Source of the DNA: Halioglobus sp.
Lineage (GTDB): Bacteria; Pseudomonadota; Gammaproteobacteria; Pseudomonadales; Halieaceae
Assembly (NCBI GenBank): GCA_028825045.1
Contig: JAPKAY010000039.1
Span: 1-36,024, forward strand
Reading direction: 5' to 3'
DNA length: 36,024 nt
The notes under the pieces: model-generated
Databases searched by the model: none
What the model was told of the DNA's origin: nothing
Seen by the model: the letters and a program-made list of their open reading frames with translations, nothing else
Shown: piece after piece, positions 1 through 7,470 of the stretch
How positions within the stretch are numbered: position 1 is the first letter of the stretch
How the letters are laid out: every line of letters starts with the position of its first letter
Position numbers and translations under genes: made by a program

Positions 1-941
1 GCGACATCTCTTAGATTCTGAATAATAGGGCTTGTCCGTGGGGTCCAAGTGATGGCGTCGTTGCTGCTGAGTATTGTTCCATCCGTACCAACCGCGACAT
101 ACAGTCCGGCGCCATCGTATTCAATTCCAACCAAGTCGTCGCTGGTGCCGCTGATACGCGACACCCACACAACCGCATCGCTGCTGGTGAGGATCACGCC
201 GCCAACCCCAACAACAACGTAGAGGTCTGTGCCGTTGTAAACGATGTCTCTCAGATTTGCAGCCGTCCCACTCGTTTGGGTGTCCCAGGCGCGAGACTCC
301 GGGTCTGCGCTCGTTCGTATGGTGCCGGCATCCCCGACGGCTACCCATTCGTTAGCGCCATAGCTGATGCCGTAAAATCCCTCAGAATTCGAAGGTTGTG
401 GAAGCTTCTGCGTCCAGGTCACCGCATCGTTACTGGTCAGAACAATTGGCGCGGCGCCGGAGTCACCGGCAATGACATACAGACCACTGCCGTCATACGC
501 AATATCATAAAGTGTGAAAGAGAAGCTGCCATTCACCGAGGTCCAGACAACGCTGTCGGGGCTGGTAATAACGCGTCCGCTGCCTCCGCTGACAATCCAC
601 TGGCCTCCGGCGAAAATCGTACCCCACAGCGGATTCGTATTGCCGCTTGTCTGCTGCGTCCAAACGACTGCATCAGGGCTGTTAACGAGGGTGCCTTGCT
701 GACCGGCTGCCGCCCAAGTGCCTACACCATCAAAGTACACACCGCGGAGTGTTTCTGAGGTGGGACTGGGGGCGCTTGACCACGTGAGACCATCAGCGCT
801 ATTAATTATCGTCCCGTTTTCTCCCACCGCAACCCAAGCGGCAGCTGACGTGCGGACAGAAAAAAACAATAAATGAAGCAGTATTAGTGTCAGTACAGGC
901 CACGTAGTGACGGGCCGCTGAAAATAAGAGATAGGTAGCAT
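1..941 (-). CDS. Secreted beta-propeller repeat protein, 3' end outside window
   Basis: An open minus-strand frame runs from an ATG at 941-939 to the left edge without a stop (313 complete codons), so the C-terminus is missing. The start MLPISYFQRPVTTW is followed by a hydrophobic stretch (VLTLILLHLLFFSV) and an AxA-like site, as expected for a signal peptide. The rest is a degenerate repeat of about 40-45 residues: a (L/W)YVAVG-type strand, GTI..S.D...W, then a variable turn. Seven copies are visible, for example WVAVGENGTIINSADGLTW and YVAVGTDGTILSSNDAITW. The S-x-D...W motif resembles Asp-box/BNR and YCF48-like propeller blades. It is likely an exported propeller; ligand unknown. Plus-strand open frames across this region are shadows of it. 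No clear Shine-Dalgarno is visible. Confidence 0.8.
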   Translation of the reverse strand, partial: MLPISYFQRPVTTWPVLTLILLHLLFFSVRTSAAAWVAVGENGTIINSADGLTWSSAPSPTSETLRGVYFDGVGTWAAAGQQGTLVNSPDAVVWTQQTSGNTNPLWGTIFAGGQWIVSGGSGRVITSPDSVVWTSVNGSFSFTLYDIAYDGSGLYVIAGDSGAAPIVLTSNDAVTWTQKLPQPSNSEGFYGISYGANEWVAVGDAGTIRTSADPESRAWDTQTSGTAANLRDIVYNGTDLYVVVGVGGVILTSSDAVVWVSRISGTSDDLVGIEYDGAGLYVAVGTDGTILSSNDAITWTPRTSPIIQNLRDV

Positions 942-1245
942 TCTTGTCAAAAAAACCTTGCATTAAAGCACTCACAGCAGGGCATCAATAACGGCTGTCT
1001 ATGACTGCATGGGATGAGGATTTGCGCTGCCATCATTATAAAGAAACTGGCGTAGTCACGTCTACAGCATCTGGTGCTGGTTCAGGCAAGCGCATTGTTA
1101 GACCAATGATGTCAGGAGGAAATCAGTGGTACTTGTAGTTGTTCATAGGCCGATGCTAACAATTTTGAAGACTTAACGTATCGGTCCCTGCCGCAAGGTA
1201 CTCAGAGTGCGCTGCACTACTTCGGCGCTCAATGGCAGGAGCCTA
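942..1245. other. Intergenic gap, no gene seen
   Basis: No convincing coding frame. The stretch lies between the start of the propeller gene and the stop of the next minus-strand gene. It contains an AGGAGG at about 1111 with no usable start codon after it, and a GTTAGAC heptamer at about 1098 that fits the GTTRRRY cassette-core pattern but has no convincing partner. Confidence 0.5.
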
Positions 1246-1872
1246 TCAGCGGAAAACACTGTTCCCAGCCTTCCAGCGCCGCACATAGGCGATCGTGCCG
1301 GCATAAAGAATCCACGGAGCGATTAACCACGCTACCTGCCCCTGCAGCGTAATCGTACGGTCACCAAACACAAATAGAACCGGATTCCACCAGGGCCCCG
1401 TGGGCACAAGAGGGGCCCAGGACAATGGTTTGCCAGCTGCAAGTTGGTCATGGTAGAGAAACATTTCTACAAAGATGTTTTGCCCGATACACCAGACAAA
1501 GAGCACAACAAATGGCCACCACTGCCATTGCTCAAACACGCGGGAATCGCGTTTTGCGGTGCGCCACATCAACCACAAGCCGCCCATACATACCGCCCCG
1601 GCATCAGCCAGCGAGTTCATCAGCCAATTGATATGTATCGGAAGCATACGGTTAAGCACATCGGCGCGTCGCAGATCTACCGCATCTCCCGCAACCCAAC
1701 CGTAGGTAAACCAGAGTTCCCACCCAAGCGCACACAGCAGAAAAGAACCCACATAGACTGTCGGCACCCAGCCGGGTATAGCCTGGCGGCGGCGTAACCA
1801 CGGAATCAGTACCAGAGGCAGCAAAGCACTGAGATAAACAACGATGACAACACGAATCTGCTCTGGCGACAT
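1246..1872 (-). CDS. Hypothetical polytopic membrane protein (208 aa)
   Basis: Not recognised as a known family. It starts MSPEQIRVVIVVYLSALL and has about five hydrophobic segments: near residues 7-25, 35-55, 85-103, 118-140 and 180-198. The protein is very rich in Trp (for example WWPFVVLFVW and WLMW). The ATG has no strong Shine-Dalgarno. It stands alone, with about 300 bp on either side. It is real by length, composition and membrane pattern; function cannot be assigned. Confidence 0.7.
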   Translation of the reverse strand: MSPEQIRVVIVVYLSALLPLVLIPWLRRRQAIPGWVPTVYVGSFLLCALGWELWFTYGWVAGDAVDLRRADVLNRMLPIHINWLMNSLADAGAVCMGGLWLMWRTAKRDSRVFEQWQWWPFVVLFVWCIGQNIFVEMFLYHDQLAAGKPLSWAPLVPTGPWWNPVLFVFGDRTITLQGQVAWLIAPWILYAGTIAYVRRWKAGNSVFR

Positions 1873-2191
1873 AATAATTGCTATTCCGTTATAACCCGCT
1901 TCAGGTCTAATACGTTAAATCTAGCCAACTTCTGCTAAAAAAGCAAAATCAGTGTAACCGAGGTTCCGTTCTAGACGGCCTAATTCCCAGGATCTTCAGT
2001 AATCAGGTCATAACAGCTGCGCGATTCGACAGCGGCAGGCGTGAAGCGAATACAACCTAAACAGGAGGCCTCATGAATCAAAATAAAGCACTATAAGGAA
2101 AGAGAGCTTGTGAGTTGATTTGGGCAGCGAGCCTCCGCATAATTACCCTTTACCAAAGTTGGTGAACCATCAATGGCAGAGAACTTCTGAA
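1873..2191. other. Intergenic gap with a 7-codon ORF behind a strong RBS
   Basis: Holds the upstream region of the minus-strand membrane protein and the leader of the YqaE gene. The only notable item is an AGGAGG at about 2062-2067 followed by ATGAATCAAAATAAAGCAC and a TAA (2073-2096), which would encode MNQNKAL. It may be a leader peptide or a truncated gene remnant. Nothing else is recognisable. Confidence 0.4.
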
Positions 2192-2350
2192 ATGAACAAG
2201 GTAATCCTGGCAATTCTGGCAGTCCTGCTACCGCCACTGGCGGTGTTTCTGAACAACGGCGCGGGTAAGGATCTTCTAATAAATGTCGTACTGTGTTTTT
2301 TCTTCTATTTGCCAGGCATATTGCATGCTTTATGGCTTGTCCTTAGGTAG
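2192..2350 (+). CDS. YqaE/Pmp3 family small membrane protein (52 aa)
   Basis: The family (UPF0057, Pmp3/YqaE) comprises tiny two-helix inner-membrane proteins linked to membrane potential and stress. The ATG at 2192 gives MNKVILAILAVLLPPLAVFL, a first helix with the family's LLPPLAVFL signature, then a short loop with GAGKDLLINV and a second helix ending YLPGILHALWLVL. The size and the P-P and LPGIxHAxW motifs match the family. An upstream TTG at 2120 in the same frame would add 24 hydrophilic residues not typical of the family, so it was not chosen. A copy of the short intergenic repeat described in the findings starts 10 bp after the stop. Confidence 0.88.
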   Translation: MNKVILAILAVLLPPLAVFLNNGAGKDLLINVVLCFFFYLPGILHALWLVLR

Positions 2351-2460
2351 TTGTGGTGCGCAGTTCGCTTTATGGCCGCCTAGGACGGTCTTACTGCCGC
2401 TCGGCCTTAAGCGCCATGCGGCCTATTGAATACCTCTGCAACCTGTCACATTATGGTGTG

Positions 2461-2540
2461 CGCCTCACAAGATCGTTCAAGGTTTCAAGTACTGAGTGCG
2501 TCGGTCCGTTCAAGTAAGCGGTGACCGGCTTAGGGGCTAG
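2461..2540 (+). repeat. Possible degenerate attC-like site
   Basis: The segment begins GCGCCTCACAAGATCGTTC, close to the usual left end of integron attC sites (GCCTAACAA..CGTTCAAG), and ends GGCTTAGGGGC, a damaged form of a right-end core. It lies between the YqaE gene and the next short ORF. The GTT of the core is lost, so it would be inactive. This is inference from pattern resemblance only. Confidence 0.25.
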
Positions 2541-2575
2541 CCGAAAAATTTCTCCACTATAGTTGCGAGGTTTTT

Positions 2576-2896
2576 ATGGAGCCAGAGTTTGAATTTGGGC
2601 CCCTATCCAGAGGCGTCTATATTGCTCTCCTATCCGTCACTGCGGTCATACCTCTGTTTGCACCAGAATATTTCTTCCACTACCTTATCTTTCTCGCGTT
2701 TCTTGGTTTTGGACTGCGCATATTCTTAGTCAAAACAGGCTTATACAGTTTGTGGAACAATGCCGGCGCTGCCCTTGTAAATAAGTGGGACCGAAAATAT
2801 CTGGATAAGCGAGCTTCAGATATTGATCGCGGCGTCGAACTGCAGAAATACCGAAAGTCGAGATATCGAGACCCGAGGCTACCAAAAAAATGGTGA
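2576..2896 (+). CDS. Hypothetical membrane protein (106 aa)
   Basis: Not recognised. The ATG is preceded by GCGAGG at a usable distance. There are two hydrophobic helices (about residues 12-30 and 33-52), then a strongly basic, charged tail with WDRKYLDKRASD and a final RYRDPRLPKKW. This suggests a membrane anchor with a cytoplasmic basic tail. It lies in a run of short plus-strand genes with cassette-like spacing. Confidence 0.6.
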   Translation: MEPEFEFGPLSRGVYIALLSVTAVIPLFAPEYFFHYLIFLAFLGFGLRIFLVKTGLYSLWNNAGAALVNKWDRKYLDKRASDIDRGVELQKYRKSRYRDPRLPKKW

Positions 2897-2959
2897 CAGA
2901 AACACACAACAGCGACGGGCAACAAAGACAGTCACATAGTCGCTGCCCCTACTGCGAGC

Positions 2960-3360
2960 GTTAGGTGGACTAGGTTAAGTGCTTATGAGAATTGTGATCG
3001 CCTCAATAGTCAGTTCGCTTTTTGTATTACCACTTTACCTAGTGATCCTGGCTCTGTCTGGCGACTTGAACAATGCTCTACTCGCTCCCATGCTGTTGGC
3101 CGCGTGGTTGGTGTCTGCCGCAACGATTCTTTTCATCGCGCTGCCCCTGCACTTTATACTCAAGGTGTACGGAAAATCCTACGCGGCTCTCTATGTAGTT
3201 CCAGGGTTTGCTTTAGCAGCAGCTCTAACCTATATGGTTGAGCCCTTTGGGCAAGACGGTAACTATTGGCTATTGTGGCAATGTTTAGCGATGGGTGTTT
3301 TAGGCGCATCCGTGGCCGGGGTATTCTGGAGCATAGCCAGTAATAAGCCGGCTACCTAAC
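2960..3360 (+). repeat. Complementary 7-mers flanking a short gene (cassette-like)
   Basis: GTTAGGT at 2960-2966 and its exact reverse complement ACCTAAC at 3354-3360 flank the 2985-3359 gene. The first fits GTTRRRY (R' core) and the second RYYYAAC (R'' core), in the order and orientation expected of the two ends of an integron gene cassette. The second overlaps the gene's TAA stop. A complete right-hand attC after 3360 is not preserved. Confidence 0.35.
2985..3359 (+). CDS. Hypothetical small four-helix membrane protein (124 aa)
   Basis: Not recognised. The protein from the ATG at 2985 (MRIVIASIVSSLFVLPL) is almost wholly hydrophobic, with four probable transmembrane segments separated by short loops such as SGDLNNAL and EPFGQDGNY. 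It resembles the size and layout of many small four-helix inner-membrane proteins, but no family signature is evident. An in-frame GTG lies two codons upstream at 2979. The gene is flanked by complementary heptamers at 2960 and 3354. Confidence 0.6.
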   Translation: MRIVIASIVSSLFVLPLYLVILALSGDLNNALLAPMLLAAWLVSAATILFIALPLHFILKVYGKSYAALYVVPGFALAAALTYMVEPFGQDGNYWLLWQCLAMGVLGASVAGVFWSIASNKPAT

Positions 3361-3396
3361 AAGACCTTACAGTTCGCGCCTACGGGGCCGGACGCT

Positions 3397-3415
3397 AAAA
3401 CCACTGCGGTTTTTT
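3397..3415 (+). terminator. Weak intrinsic terminator-like hairpin
   Basis: AAAACC at 3397-3402 pairs with GGTTTT at 3408-3413 around a 5-nt loop and runs into Ts. The stem is short and AT-rich, so termination would be inefficient. It lies between a small membrane protein gene and the broken PAS gene. Confidence 0.35.
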
Positions 3416-3449
3416 CCGCATTAGAAAATTGATCTGACCAGGAAGGTTT

Positions 3450-3853
3450 TTGAAGCATCAGATAACAACAGGGTTTTCCGACGTCATTGGCGAGTCAATG
3501 TTAGAGCGCATGGACAGTCATCCCTGCTCTATATACGGATTAAATTCAGAGTTTGAGATTTCCTACCTGAATAGTGCGTGGTTAAATTTTGCTAAAGCTA
3601 ACGGTAATCATATTTTCGACAATAGTGCATGGTGCTTAGGCAGAATATCTTTGATTGCATTCCCGATTCGCTTAAGTCGTATTACAAAAATTTATTTGAA
3701 TCGACTCTCAAAGTGGAAGGGCCATCAGTGGAGGCGAAACAAGCAGAATACAAGTACTCAAGTCCAGATCTCTATCGGCATTTTTCTATGCACCTGTAGC
3801 CTATCGGCAAGGTAGGAATATTGGCGGCGCAATTTCACTCGATCGCTATGTGA
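3450..3853 (+). pseudogene. Frameshifted PAS-domain protein
   Basis: A TTG start at 3450 behind AGGAAGG gives MKHQITTGFSDVIG and then a PAS-like core (SIYGLNSEFEISYLNSAWL..FAKANG). At about 3643 the sensible reading jumps frame. The original frame degenerates into basic, unlikely sequence. The frame beginning AAT at 3644 continues naturally as NIFDCIPDSLKSYYKNLFES and then ..YSSPDLYRHFSMHL. It then hits a TAG at 3797-3799, after which the same frame goes on PIGKVGILAAQF. One base has apparently been lost near 3643 and a tyrosine-like codon has become a stop. The original was probably a roughly 135-aa PAS sensor-type protein. Confidence 0.6.
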
Positions 3854-3927
3854 GCAAAAGGCAGCGTCGTCGTCATACCCATTAATACCGCAGGCACCTT
3901 GCTAGCTACCGTCCTTCTCGTGTCGAT

Positions 3928-5904
3928 CTACTGACATAAGCGCTTCAGCGCTTCGGGCGTATTTTCTTCACTATGCTGCTTCGTTAGTTCCCAGGGCCGC
4001 ACACATTGCTCGAGCTTGGCACACCACTGATAACCCGCCGAACCGATACAGCCATACTCATCTTTATCAGACCCAACTAGATTGTTAGGTTTAGACACCG
4101 GGTTCAAGCTAAATACAGTTGCTCCATTATTAATGGTCTCCAGCACCTTAATATCAGCAATCGTTAATGGATCAACTGTCAGAGGATTAGCCGACAAGAC
4201 GACAAAATCTGCTTGTTTCCCCACCTCGATAGAGCCTTTCACGTTTTCTTCAAAATGTTGGTACGCCGGCCAAAGTGTAATGGATTTAAGACCCTCGTAA
4301 GCTGTAACACGTTGATCCGGACCTAACACCTCTCCACTGCGTGTTACACGCGTTACAGTTGACGAAAGGACACGCATTGAATCCGGTAAAGCCACTGGGG
4401 CATCATGATGTGAAGTAAAAATGAGCCCGGCATCCAGTACATCTCGCGTCGGTGATATATAGGCCGCGCGCTCGGCGCCAAGTACTGAGGTTTTATGCCA
4501 TTCACCCCAATAGAAAGTGTGCATCGGAAACAGGGATGGAATAATAGCCAACTCTTTTAAGCGCGCGATTTGATCTTTGCGTAACGTTTGACCGTGAATT
4601 AAAACATTGCGGCGATCTGCCTCACCATATTTTTTCGTGGCTTTTTCAATCGCATCCAAGTATTGGTCAATCGCTGCATCACCGTTGCAATGGGCAATTA
4701 TCTGACGGTTGTTAGCAAACGCATCCATGATCTCAGTGTCTACCTGTTCTGCTGTCATCGCTGGGTAACCAACATAGTCTTTATCTTGCCCGTGCGGCGG
4801 AACAAAATAGGGCTCGGTTAGCCAGGCCGTTTTACCCTGCGGCGAACCATCCAAGGTTAATTTTACGCCGGCAATACGTAGGCCGTTTTGGTAGTTAATG
4901 CCTTCATAGCCGCTGCCGCTGTAATACTCAGACTTATCAAGGGCACTCTTGGCACTGTAATCGGCGTAAATAGCGACATCAATCGGTAAGGGGCTTTGTT
5001 CCACGCGGGCTTCAGCAATCGCCACCGTGGAGGAAAATGCTCGCCCCTCTTGTGCAGTGGTGTACCCAAAGCGGGAAAAACTTTGCATGCCTTGGTTAAA
5101 CAACTCAATATTGTAGGCGGCGTCAATGCCATCTTGAAAACTCGCCAGTGCGCCAAAGAAGGCATTTTCTTCAAGCACACCATTAGGAGTTTTACCGTCA
5201 GCCTGGCAGCGAATCACGCCACCAGAGACGACTTTTTGACAATCGGTAATGCCGACTTTTTTCAGTGCAAAATCATTAAGTACACCGAAATGGCCTGACT
5301 GATGAATAATCATCACAGGCATCTCGTCACTGACACGATTAAGTTCATCGGCGGTAGGAAAAGCTTGCTCACTCAGTTGTGAATCATCAAAGCCAAAGCC
5401 GACAATCCAGCCTGCTTTAGAAATAAATTCCTCGCCCTTAGCTGAGTCCGACCAAGCGCTTAAAGTATCCTGCAGCTCCACAAAATTATTCACTTTTCCA
5501 TCAGGGAGGGGTAACAAATTAGCACTGGCTGCCTGAAGGCCCGCACTGACGACATGGCCATGTGCATCTACAAAACCGGGTAACATAGTACGTCCCTGCA
5601 AGTTGACCTGCTGTGTATTTTCACCTATTAGTGGTCTAGCACCGCGCAGATCTCCCACGTAAGTAATCAGGCCATCTTTTATCGCAACGGCCTGGGCTTC
5701 GGGCTGCTGATCATTCATCGTAATAATCTTACCGTTTACAAATACTTTATCGGCAACGGCTGCTTCAGCTGGGCTGGTAGCTGTTACAGCTTCCCCGGCC
5801 ACCGCTTTATCTGCACCGACTGGTGTATCCATTACTTCCTCGCCCGCCACCAAATTAATCATTAGCGCTAAAGCAACGTATGAAAAAACTAAAATATACC
5901 GCAT
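3928..5904 (-). CDS. Exported YtcJ-like metal-dependent amidohydrolase (658 aa)
   Basis: Amidohydrolase family 3 (YtcJ/AepA type), metal-dependent hydrolases of C-N bonds; substrate unknown. The N-terminus MRYILVFSYVALALMINLVAG looks like a signal peptide, so it probably acts in the periplasm. The TIM-barrel core starts at about residue 52 (VFVNGKIITMN). Metal ligands are visible as DAHGH (H115, H117), the GVKLTLDGS lysine (about K348), HCNGDAAI (H405), HGQ (H437) and SHHDAP (D501). At 658 aa it is longer than YtcJ (about 530 aa). Part of the excess is a low-complexity Ala-rich linker (residues 22-50) and part a C-terminal Cys tail from about 617 (GCIGSAGYQWCAKL, then CVRPWEL). It lies 45 bp downstream of the YbaY lipoprotein gene and is likely cotranscribed. 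Confidence 0.88.
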   Translation of the reverse strand: MRYILVFSYVALALMINLVAGEEVMDTPVGADKAVAGEAVTATSPAEAAVADKVFVNGKIITMNDQQPEAQAVAIKDGLITYVGDLRGARPLIGENTQQVNLQGRTMLPGFVDAHGHVVSAGLQAASANLLPLPDGKVNNFVELQDTLSAWSDSAKGEEFISKAGWIVGFGFDDSQLSEQAFPTADELNRVSDEMPVMIIHQSGHFGVLNDFALKKVGITDCQKVVSGGVIRCQADGKTPNGVLEENAFFGALASFQDGIDAAYNIELFNQGMQSFSRFGYTTAQEGRAFSSTVAIAEARVEQSPLPIDVAIYADYSAKSALDKSEYYSGSGYEGINYQNGLRIAGVKLTLDGSPQGKTAWLTEPYFVPPHGQDKDYVGYPAMTAEQVDTEIMDAFANNRQIIAHCNGDAAIDQYLDAIEKATKKYGEADRRNVLIHGQTLRKDQIARLKELAIIPSLFPMHTFYWGEWHKTSVLGAERAAYISPTRDVLDAGLIFTSHHDAPVALPDSMRVLSSTVTRVTRSGEVLGPDQRVTAYEGLKSITLWPAYQHFEENVKGSIEVGKQADFVVLSANPLTVDPLTIADIKVLETINNGATVFSLNPVSKPNNLVGSDKDEYGCIGSAGYQWCAKLEQCVRPWELTKQHSEENTPEALKRLCQ

Positions 5905-5928
5905 AGTGGGACTCTTATAATTGCTGCT

Positions 5929-5954
5929 GAATTGGTTGAATTGGTTGAATTATT
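5929..5954. repeat. Short tandem repeat (GAATTGGTT)
   Basis: Two perfect copies of GAATTGGTT and a third partial copy (GAATTATT) lie just upstream of the amidohydrolase start and run into the stop codon of the YbaY gene. It is probably slippage-prone; no function is implied. Confidence 0.7.
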
Positions 5955-6393
5955 GGGCCTGAAAGCGCGCTATCGTACTCAACTTAATATTGATCGTCTC
6001 CTGATTATTCCTGAACGGATCAAAGTGTTCGGTCGACGTCATTAGTAGTTTATCGGACAAGATAACCTCGGCTCTCAGACCATAGCGCATATTCGGTTTT
6101 ATCCGAGCAGCATCATACTCAAGGCTAAATGTATAAGGTGGTGCGCCGTTAATCGTCTGCGTCACTGACGCCATCTGCGTTGATGCCACATCCTGTTTAG
6201 ACACATTTTCCAGTGTAACCTCCAGGACAGCGCCTGCAGGCAACAATTTTTTCTCAAGATAATACACTTTACCTTCTAGAACTTGCATATTGGCGTGGGC
6301 GCTTGCCGCAGTAGATTCACCAGGACTAACACAGGCGTTCGCACTCAATAACACTACAAGGCTTAAACATAGAAGATGTAATCGGTTACTCAT
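5950..6393 (-). CDS. YbaY family lipoprotein (147 aa)
   Basis: The chosen ATG at 6393 follows a perfect AGGAGG at good spacing. An upstream in-frame ATG at 6447 would add 18 residues before the signal peptide. The product begins MSNRLHLLCLSLVVLLSANAC, a lipoprotein signal with a slightly atypical lipobox (ANAC). The body matches the YbaY/META-like family: VLEGKVYYLEKKLLPAGAVL followed by VTLENVSKQD, PPYTFSLEYD and the NMRYGLRAEV strand. Family members are envelope lipoproteins without a firmly defined role. It leads a two-gene minus-strand unit with the amidohydrolase. Confidence 0.85.
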   Translation of the reverse strand: MSNRLHLLCLSLVVLLSANACVSPGESTAASAHANMQVLEGKVYYLEKKLLPAGAVLEVTLENVSKQDVASTQMASVTQTINGAPPYTFSLEYDAARIKPNMRYGLRAEVILSDKLLMTSTEHFDPFRNNQETINIKLSTIARFQAQ

Positions 6394-6745
6394 CTTATCC
6401 TCCTGTTTAAGGTGCAGTAATATCCGAAACTTGATTGTCTCTGCCATACTAGTTTAATGATTTCGGGTAGGACAATACCGTACACGTTTTTGCAAAAAAC
6501 CCAGCACATAAAATGCGGCTTTTGGTTGGCGAGCCTGGATCACAAATTACGGGTATTTTACACCATATTTCCAAAAATATTATAGTAGCCCTGCCGTCAG
6601 AACGCGCCCTTGACGCGCTGAATCGAGATTCTGCAGCCAACAATAATGGCTGCTTATAGTATCGGAATGTAATGGAATTTATTCGCGTAAATTTGGCTAA
6701 ATTCCCATCATTTTCGCAATTTTTTATACCACTGGAATTGTATTG
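6394..6745. other. Intergenic gap, upstream region of the YbaY lipoprotein
   Basis: No gene is convincing. A 48-codon plus-strand frame from ATG 6513 to TAG 6657-6659 (starting MRLLVGEPGSQITGIL) exists but has no Shine-Dalgarno and no recognisable similarity; it may be a gene remnant. The promoter of the YbaY/amidohydrolase unit must lie here, but I cannot place its boxes with confidence. Confidence 0.4.
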
Positions 6746-7006
6746 ATGAACACGTCAGCTCCGAAAAAGCCAGTATTCCCCGTCGCACGTTTTTCACAAC
6801 GTCTGTTGAATCATATAGTGTTTCACTTGTCTGCGGTCGCTCTATCCATAGTATGCTTGGTTTAAATTTTCTTTGGCTCAATTGACAATCACTCAGGCAT
6901 AATTGCGCGCCTGCAGAGTTTCCACATTATTTTTTCAGGGAATGTATTATTCACTTTGTATTTTGTCGCCACTATCGCCATCCGTTATGGCTCAGTCGAA
7001 AAATAG
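6746..7006 (+). pseudogene. Small two-helix membrane protein interrupted by one in-frame TAA
   Basis: From ATG 6746 the frame reads MNTSAPKKPVFPVARF and a first hydrophobic helix (IVFHLSAVALSIVCLV), then a TAA at 6863-6865. The same frame continues open for another 46 codons, IFFGSIDNHSG and then a second helix (IIFSGNVLFTLYFVATIAI), to TAG 7004-7006. Basic N-terminus, two helices and one isolated stop suggest a recently broken 86-aa membrane protein. A chance open frame cannot be excluded, and no family was recognised. Confidence 0.4.
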
Positions 7007-7070
7007 AGGCCCGGAGCTGATATGGAATTGATTAAGTCATCTAGCCCGCATAGGCATCCGCCACCAAAAG

Positions 7071-7107
7071 CCTACGGCTTACAGTCCCCTACTTAGGACG
7101 CTATAGG
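7071..7107 (+). repeat. Copy of a short intergenic repeat
   Basis: CCTACTTAGGACGCTATAGG at 7088-7107, preceded by TTACAGTCC and by CCTACGGC at 7071. It resembles sequences at 2361-2388, 3370-3400 and 10684-10701; in those three cases the element starts 10-15 bp after a short plus-strand gene. See findings. Confidence 0.4.
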
Positions 7108-7124
7108 TTCACAGAGAATGATCA

Positions 7125-7340
7125 ATGAATCAAATTAATCCGAAAAAGCTGATCAACAGCAAGTGGACGGCAGTACAGCCAGATAAAAAGGAAAAACACT
7201 TCATGGTGACTGAGGTGGATTTTGATGAAGAGGAATCAGTGATTTCCTGCTCGCTTGAAGCCGTTATATCTAAGCGCTCAACACTCATTCAATGGCAAGA
7301 ATTGAAAGATGTACGTAAGTGGGTATATGGATGGAAATAA
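7125..7340 (+). CDS. TIGR02450 family Trp-rich protein (71 aa)
   Basis: The sequence MNQINPKKLINSKWTAVQP, then EKHFMVTEVDFDEEE, CSLEAVISKR and the closing WQELKDVRKWVYGWK, fits the Trp-rich conserved small-protein family TIGR02450 (DUF2389) over its whole length. It is a small soluble protein of unknown role. It is followed 31 bp later by the attC-like element at 7371-7446, so it could be a captured gene cassette. No promoter is apparent between it and the previous gene remnant. Confidence 0.85.
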   Translation: MNQINPKKLINSKWTAVQPDKKEKHFMVTEVDFDEEESVISCSLEAVISKRSTLIQWQELKDVRKWVYGWK

Positions 7341-7370
7341 CTTTTCCACCCCTCAAAGGCACATGACACG

Positions 7371-7446
7371 ACATGACAAGGCAAATCAAGTCGCACACTA
7401 TCGGTACTGACTGCGCTTCGCGCACAACTGTTTGCGGCGTTATGCC
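7371..7446 (+). repeat. attC-like recombination site (integron cassette end)
   Basis: Left arm CATGACAAGGCAAATCA (7372-7388) mirrors right arm TGTTTGCGGCGTTATG (7429-7444). CATGAC pairs with GTTATG (one mismatch) and GCAAAtCA with TGTTTGC, separated by unpaired spacers as in the R''/L'' and L'/R' boxes of attC. A perfect central hairpin TGCGC-TTC-GCGCA sits at 7412-7424. The right end GCGTTATGCC is a typical attC core. Size (about 75 bp) and position, 31 bp after one short gene and 25 bp before the next, also fit. The left core has GAC instead of AAC, so activity is uncertain. No integrase gene is in view. Confidence 0.55.
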
Positions 7447-7470
7447 AAAGCTGCGTCACAAGGAGTCCTT

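Noticed and set aside
276..758. 160-codon open frame on the plus strand
   Set aside because: It is the shadow of the repeat-rich minus-strand propeller gene, whose frame has a signal peptide, regular blades and sensible composition.
1098..1104. GTTAGAC heptamer as an attC right core
   Set aside because: No matching left core or internal boxes with proper spacing could be found; 7-bp matches to a degenerate pattern are expected by chance.
6449..6643. 64-codon minus-strand frame before the YbaY gene
   Set aside because: No Shine-Dalgarno, unlikely composition, and it lies where the YbaY promoter is expected.
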